Positions 58,798 through 64,000 of a stretch of DNA of 64,000 bases are shown one piece after another. Positions within the stretch are counted from its first letter, which is position 1; each line of letters opens with the position of its first letter. The translations under genes and the position numbers were made by a program. Source of the stretch: Myxocyprinus asiaticus (Eukaryota; Chordata; Actinopteri; Cypriniformes; Catostomidae); NCBI RefSeq assembly GCF_019703515.2, contig NC_059388.1, forward strand, positions 6,599,979-6,663,978. The letters run 5' to 3'. The notes below the pieces were generated by a model. It did not search any database and was not told the DNA's origin. It saw only the letters and a program-made list of their open reading frames with translations.

Positions 58798-60421
58798 CAG
58801 TTGAAGTCAGAAGTTTACATATACCTTAGCCAAATACATTTAAACTCAGTTTTTCACAATTCCTGACATTTAATTGTAGAAAACATTCCCTGCCTTAGGT
58901 CACTTAGGATCACTACTTTATTTTAAGAATGTGAAATGTCAGAATAATAGTAGAGAGAATTATTTATTTCAGCTTTTATTTATTTCATCACATACCCAGT
59001 GGGTCAGAAGTTTACTTACACTTTGTTAGTATTTGGTACCATTGCCTTTAAATTGTTTAACTTGGGTCAAACGTTTTGGGTAGCCTTCCACAAGCTTCTC
59101 ACAATAAGTTGCTGGAATTTTGGCCCATTCTTCCAGACAGAACTGGTGTAACGGAGTCAGGTTTGTAGGCCTCTTTGCTCGCACACACTTTTTCAGTTCT
59201 GCCCACAAATTTTCTATCGGATTGAGGTCAGGGCTTTGAGATGGCCACTCCAATACCTTGACTTTGTTGTCCTTAAGCCATTTTGCCACAACTTGGGAGG
59301 TACGCTTGGGGTCATTGTCCATTTGGAAGACCCATTTGTGACCGAGCTTTAACTTCCTGGCTGATGTGTTGAGATGTTGTTCAATATATCCACATAATTT
59401 TCCTTCCTCATGATGCCATCTATTTTGTGAAGTGCACCAGACCCTCACAACATGAAGCTGCCACCCCCATGCTTCACGGTTGGGATGGTGTTCTTCGGCT
59501 TACAAGCCTCACCCTTTTTCCTCCAAACATAAGGATGGTCATTATGGCCAAACAGTTCGATTTGTTTTTTTTTTTTTTTTTTTTTTTTTTATTCATTAGA
59601 CCAGAGGGCATTTCTCCAAAAAGTAAGATCTTTGTCCCCATGTGCACTTGCAAACTGTAGTCTGGCTTTTTTATGCTGGTTTTGGAGCAGTGTTTTCTTT
59701 CTTGCTGAGCAGCCTTTCAGGTTATGTTGATATAGGACTCGTTTTACTGTGGATATAGATACTTTTCTACCTGTTTCCTCCAGCATCTTCACAAGGTCAT
59801 TTGCTGCTGTTCTGGGATTTATTTGCACTTTTTGCACCAAACTACGTTCATATCTAGGAGACAGAATGCATCTCCTTCCTGAGCGGTATGATGGCTGCGT
59901 GGTCCCATGGGGTTTATACTTGCATACTATTGTTTGTACAGATGAACGTGGTACTTTCAGGCATTTGGAAATTGCTCCCAAGGATGAACCAGACTTGTGG
60001 AGGTCCACAATTTTTTTCTGAGGTCTTGGCTGATTTCTTTTGATTTTCCCATGATATCAAGCAAAGAGGCACTGAGTTTGAAGGTAGGCCTTAAAATACA
60101 TCCACAGGTACACCTCCAATTCAGTACACCTTCTTTCAGCAGCTAATTGGCTATTTGTCTAAAGGCTTGACATAATTTTCTGGAATTTTCCAAGCTGCTT
60201 AATGGCACAGTTAATTTAGTGTAATTTAGTGTTAATTTAGTATAAACTTCAGACCCACTGGAATTGTGATATAGTCAATTAAAAGTGAAACAATCTGTCT
60301 GTAAACAATTGTTGGAAAAATTGCTTGTGTCATGCACAAAGTAGATGTCCTAAACGACTTGCCAAAACTATAGTTTGCTAATATTTAATCTGTGGAGTGG
60401 TTAAAAAATTTGTTTTAATGT
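58798..60421 (-). mobile_element. Sleeping Beauty/Tdr1-type Tc1 element, one outer repeat lost
   Basis: The left end CAGTTGAAGTCAGAAGTTTA is at 58798, with the inner direct repeat CCAGTGGGTCAGAAGTTTAC at 58988-59007. On the right the inner repeat is present at about 60243-60260 (AAACTTCAGACCCACTGG), but the sequence stops matching after GGAGTGGTTAAAAAATTTG and GTTTTAATG at about 60421. The outer repeat is missing. This is the IR/DR layout of the Sleeping Beauty group. Confidence 0.92.
59026..60052 (-). pseudogene. Sleeping Beauty-type transposase pseudogene
   Basis: The - strand start at 60052 gives [12 protein letters not shown], then a shift in an A-run. The frame 60008-59589 has the two helix-turn-helix parts ([33 protein letters not shown]) and AHGDKDLTFWRNALWSNE, where the first catalytic Asp has become Asn. 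A poly-A expansion (59563-59590) breaks the frame. The frame 59448-59026 has VFQMDNDPKRTS (second Asp), SPDLNPIENLWAELKK (Glu) and the C-terminus ending KGNGTKY. Several Arg-to-Cys changes look like CpG decay. It is inactive on three counts. Confidence 0.93.
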
Positions 60422-62068
60422 GAACCAAGGACAAGTTTGAAATCATGTTGTGTGTTTTACTATGCATCATGACCCCACAAAATAGATCAAGTTCAGATGA
60501 GAACCATCTGGTTGAGCACTGATCATATGATTCAGATGCAAGGTGTGTGTGTGTGTTAATGGCAAAGGAAGGAGAAAGTAAGGACTGTTAGATGAGCTAG
60601 ACTGACTCTTATATGTTTGATCTGACTGACCTAGTTCTTCAAAGGACTGTTTCTGCCCTGAAGACATAAATACAGTCTGGTCAGAGTCTAACATAGGTGC
60701 CACACATACTCAATGACACTTATGCAAACATCATAAGAGCTCTTTTACAAGCATTAATCATTAATCTCTATTCACAAAACACACAGAGAAAGTTTGTATC
60801 TGAGAATTAATGCTACATATACCAGTACAGCAGTGATTGTATAAAATTATTCATACAGCTGGTAATCATGTGGGCTCAAACAGATGGGAAAGCCATACTT
60901 GTAACAAGTGGATGACGGTTAGATCAGCCAGGCTGATTTATTATTTGATACTTGGCCGTTTTTATATCACATCAGCCAATAACCATGCCTACATGGCCGA
61001 TTAATAGAACACTAAACTTAAGAATGCACATGTTACATTTTGAGTGAATTATGAGAAAATACTGAGTAAAAGTATTTTACATGCTTTTATTAAATCGTAT
61101 TGTGTATTTAAAAAAACAACAACAAAACATTGGTAAGCCACTACATTAACTACAGCTGGGAGTCAGTCCCAAAAAATAATCAATTCTTTGAATTTGAGGT
61201 GTTGGGAATTGAGAGTCAACTTCAAGGGTTGGATCGCAAATGCTTTATTAAAGAGGTTTCAATGTTGCTACACTGCATGCTTACAAATATATATATATAC
61301 TGTATATATATTTAGTTTTAATAGAAAATGTCAAATGTTTTGTCATTCATAGTATTAATCATAATATTTTAAATTATACTTAATATTGCATGGTTTATTA
61401 TAAGCTATCACTCCCTTTTTTTTCTTAAGAATCCAGAAACCCTCAAAAAGACAAAAACAAACATCAAAACCTAGAGTTGAATCCAAAACATTCTGGAATC
61501 AAACAATCCTACTTAAAATGTTTTGTCTTTTAAAAATATTGTTTAAAGCGAAAATGTTTTTCTCTCTGAAACGTGGGTATCAAACGTCATGGAGCATCAA
61601 CGGAGCGAAGATTTTCCTGCACATTGAAAATATCACGGACAGAACAGTCTCTTATCAGTTCAGACGATTTCGTCACAGGCTCGGCAATCTTTGGATGTAG
61701 TTGCGTATTTAATCGCAATGTTTTATTATACTTAGAAATACATTATTTTAGTTACATTATACATTATAATTTAGATATTTTATATCCCCTAACCCAACCT
61801 CATTCCAAAACCTAACTGCTTATCAACAATATAAAACATGTAACAGACAGGTAAATGTAGTCGCAATAATTTTATTTACTTTACACTATAATATTGATAT
61901 TTTTAACCACATTTTGTGGTAATATAAGATATTTCTCTCATCAAGAATGTTTGTAATAGAACAGTAATGCAGGGTCAGAAATTAAGGGGGGCTCAGTTAC
62001 AAAAAATGTCCTAAAAAAATGTCCTAAAGATCCAAATGTGGGGGCAAACAATGCTCTGGTTTCTGTTT
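60422..62068. other. No gene recognised
   Basis: A small microsatellite lies at 60543-60556. Frames at 61518-61815 are short and without domains. No splice-consistent exon was identified. Confidence 0.55.
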
Positions 62069-62073
62069 ATATA

Positions 62074-62126
<53 letters not shown>
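62069..62126. repeat. (TA)n array
   Basis: About 28 TA units with two TG interruptions, abutting the next Tc1 copy. Confidence 0.95.
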
Positions 62127-62127
<1 letters not shown>

Positions 62128-62131
<4 letters not shown>

Positions 62132-63295
62132 GAATCATGATTGGAATAATGTACAGATTTTGCTCTTATGGAAAGAAATTGGTACTTTTATTCATCAAAG
62201 TGGCATTCAACTGATCACAATGTATATTCAGGACATTAATAACATGAAAAATTACTATTACAATTTGAAAACAAATGTTCAGAACTTCTTAAACTACTTC
62301 AAAGAGTTCTCATAAAAAAATCCTCCACGTGCAACAATAACAGCTTTGCAGATCCTTGGCATTCTAGCTGTCAGTTTGTCCAGATGCTCAGGTGACAATT
62401 CACCCCACACTTCCTGTAGCACTTACCATAGATGTGGCGGTCTTGTCGGGCACTTCTCACACACCTTACAGTCTAGCTGATCCCACAAAAGCTCAATGTG
62501 TTTAAAATCCATAACACTCTTTTCCACTTATCTGTTGTCCAATGTCTGTGTTTCTTTGCCCACTCTAACCTTTTCTTTTAGTTTTGTTTCAAAAGTGGCT
62601 TTTTCTTTGCAATTCTTCCCATAAGGCCTGCACCCCTGAGTCTTCTCTTTACTGTTGTACATGAAACTGGTGTTGAGCGGGTAGAATTCAATGAAGCTGT
62701 CAGCTGAGGACATGTGAGGCATCTATTTCTCAAACTAGAGACTCTGATGTACTTATCCTCTTGTTTAGTTGTACATCTGGCCTTCCACATCTCTTTCTGT
62801 CCTTTTTAGAGCCAGTTGTCCTTTGTCTTTGAAGACTGTAGTGTACACCTTTGTATGAAATCTTCAGTTTTTTGGCAATTTCAAGCATTGTACAGCCTTC
62901 ATTCCTCAAAACAATGATTGACTGATGAGTTTCTAGAGAAAGCTGTTTCTTTTTTGCCATTTTTGACCTAATATTGACCTTAAGACATGCCAGTCAATTG
63001 CATACTGTGGCAACTCAAAAACAAACACAAAGACAATGTTAAGCTTCATTTAACGAAACAAATAGCTTTCAACTGTGTTTGATATAATGGCAAGTGGTTT
63101 CAAGTAACAAATTAGCAATTTAGCATGATTACTCAAGGATAAGGTGTTGGAGTGATGGCTGCTGGAAATGGGGCCTGTCTAGATTTGATCAAAAATTACT
63201 TTTTTCAAATAGTGATGGTGCTGTTTTTTACATCAGTAATGTCCTGACTATACTTTGTGATCAGTTGAATGCCACTTCGGTGAATTAAAATAACA
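62128..63295 (-). mobile_element. Tc1-like element (family A), both ends eroded
   Basis: The left end is degenerate (GGAATCATGATTGGAATAAT in place of the GGCGGCCAAAAGTTTGG motif). The right end stops at GTGAATTAAAATAACAAATA, about 60 bp short, where a TA array starts (63296-63319). Transposase relics lie between. Confidence 0.9.
62290..62960 (-). pseudogene. Tc1-like transposase pseudogene (family A)
   Basis: The - strand start at 62960 gives MAKKKQLSLETHQSIIVLRN, then TMLEIAKKLKISYKGVHYSL (helix-turn-helix) and GRKRCGRP-like residues written KDRKRCGRPDVQLNKR. Later frames give LTCPQLTASLNSTRSTPVSC and KEKATFETKLKEKVRVGKET. The C-terminal part down to about 62290 keeps only scattered similarity. 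The same catalytic-core deletion as in the 12.7 and 27.0 kb copies is present, so all are products of one deleted master copy. Confidence 0.88.
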
Positions 63296-63632
63296 AATAT
63301 ATATATATATATATATATTAGGCAAGTTTTTCCAAATCATTTAATTTTACAATTTTGCATTGTGTAAACTAATGTAATTCCCTGAACTGAGTAGAATGCA
63401 ATGAAGGATAAAGGAAAATTTAAATGAAACTAGACTAAGTGATGTCTGTTCTGAAATTGACTTTTTACCAGGTTTGCACAAGTCCTTTTGTCATCATCAC
63501 TATTTGTTTTTAGAGCTTTCAGTTAAAAGAGAGAGTTTTGCGTGAGAAAACTGCTGTAAACATAAAATATTGAACAGGATATTCTCCACCTGTTCGATGC
63601 CAAAGTATTATTTGTGTATGTATTTTTATATA

Positions 63633-63663
<31 letters not shown>

Positions 63664-63999
63664 CAGATTCATAAAGAGTGGCAGTAATTCTTGAGTTGAT
63701 TGTACATTCTCCTGTGGTCCATCTTTGCTTGTTTCCAGACTGTCATATTTTCTTTCTCTTCCACTGCAGTGGAGTCATAAAAGCCTAGGCTATGTCCCTG
63801 ATCTCTGACCGCCTGTTACTGCTTGATGGCCGGCTGCCATGGAAACAGACTAATTTTATTTCATTGCAAATATCCGACATTTGGACAGATGAATACAATT
63901 TTATATAAGCCTGTACAGATAATACAACCTCAAAAGCTGATCAGAATATCTATTATGCACTGAAAAGCACTTTTCTAAAGCCATAGAGATGGCTCATAA
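63296..63999. other. (TA)n then no gene recognised
   Basis: A TA array lies at 63296-63319. A poly-T run at 63639-63662 followed by CAGATTCATAAAGAGTGGCA looks like a splice acceptor, but the following sequence has early stops in all frames. A TGCCATGG-rich stretch lies near 63834. No exon is supported. Confidence 0.5.
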
Positions 64000-64000
64000 A

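Noticed and set aside
63639..63800. Exon after a strong-looking acceptor (poly-T then CAG)
   Set aside because: Early stops occur in all three frames. The poly-T is of the same kind as many others in the window.

Overview
The window is nuclear DNA from a ray-finned fish. The spliced NDUFA12 gene is clearly vertebrate. The dense mix of Tc1/mariner elements (including a Sleeping Beauty-type copy), hAT-type MITEs, a tRNA-headed SINE and L2/CR1-like LINE pieces is what is normally seen in teleosts. I infer a cypriniform, but the sequence alone does not prove that. The base composition is AT-rich, and long TA, CA and TC arrays are everywhere.

Only one host gene is certain: NDUFA12 on the + strand at 4437-6901, with four exons encoding 146 residues. 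A CpG-rich block at 39.1-39.46 kb on the + strand looks like a promoter and first exon of a second gene that would continue past the window. That assignment is weak. Everything else I can recognise is mobile or repetitive DNA.

Layout: 0.15-1.6 kb is a decayed Ty3/gypsy pol on the - strand. 3.0-3.4 kb is a SINE. 4.1-4.4 kb is a MITE that ends just before NDUFA12. 5.8-6.5 kb, in NDUFA12 intron 3, is the 3' end of an LTR element. 7.2-8.0 kb is a hAT-type element with a second one inside it. 9.4-10.5 kb is a short TTAA-flanked element. 12.5-14.1 kb is a MITE split by a Tc1 copy. 15.3-16.2 kb is another hAT-type element. 19.2-24.8 kb is a 5.5 kb TTAA-flanked transposon with two convergent genes. 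26.2-30.1 kb is a stack of Tc1 elements. 30.1-32.8 kb is an inverted-repeat element holding an unidentified block. 34.1-35.4 kb is a Tc1 copy with an open transposase frame. 35.5-37.3 kb is LINE reverse transcriptase. 40.85-43.4 kb is a four-level nest of insertions. 56.7-57.2 kb is a SINE. 58.8-60.4 kb is a Sleeping Beauty-type relic. 62.1-63.3 kb is another Tc1 relic.

The most interesting object is the TTAA transposon at 19227-24775. From its left end runs a multi-exon transposase gene (Kolobok-like) that is dead: it has two in-frame stops, a missing central region and a solo LTR inside an exon. From its right end, on the opposite strand, runs a three-exon gene that still reads open for 246 residues. 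That gene encodes an acidic and Arg/Gly-rich head followed by the cysteine-rich ballast domain otherwise known from the C-terminal tail of the P2X7 receptor. A shorter copy of the same transposon at 9395-10500 keeps both terminal first exons and has lost the middle.
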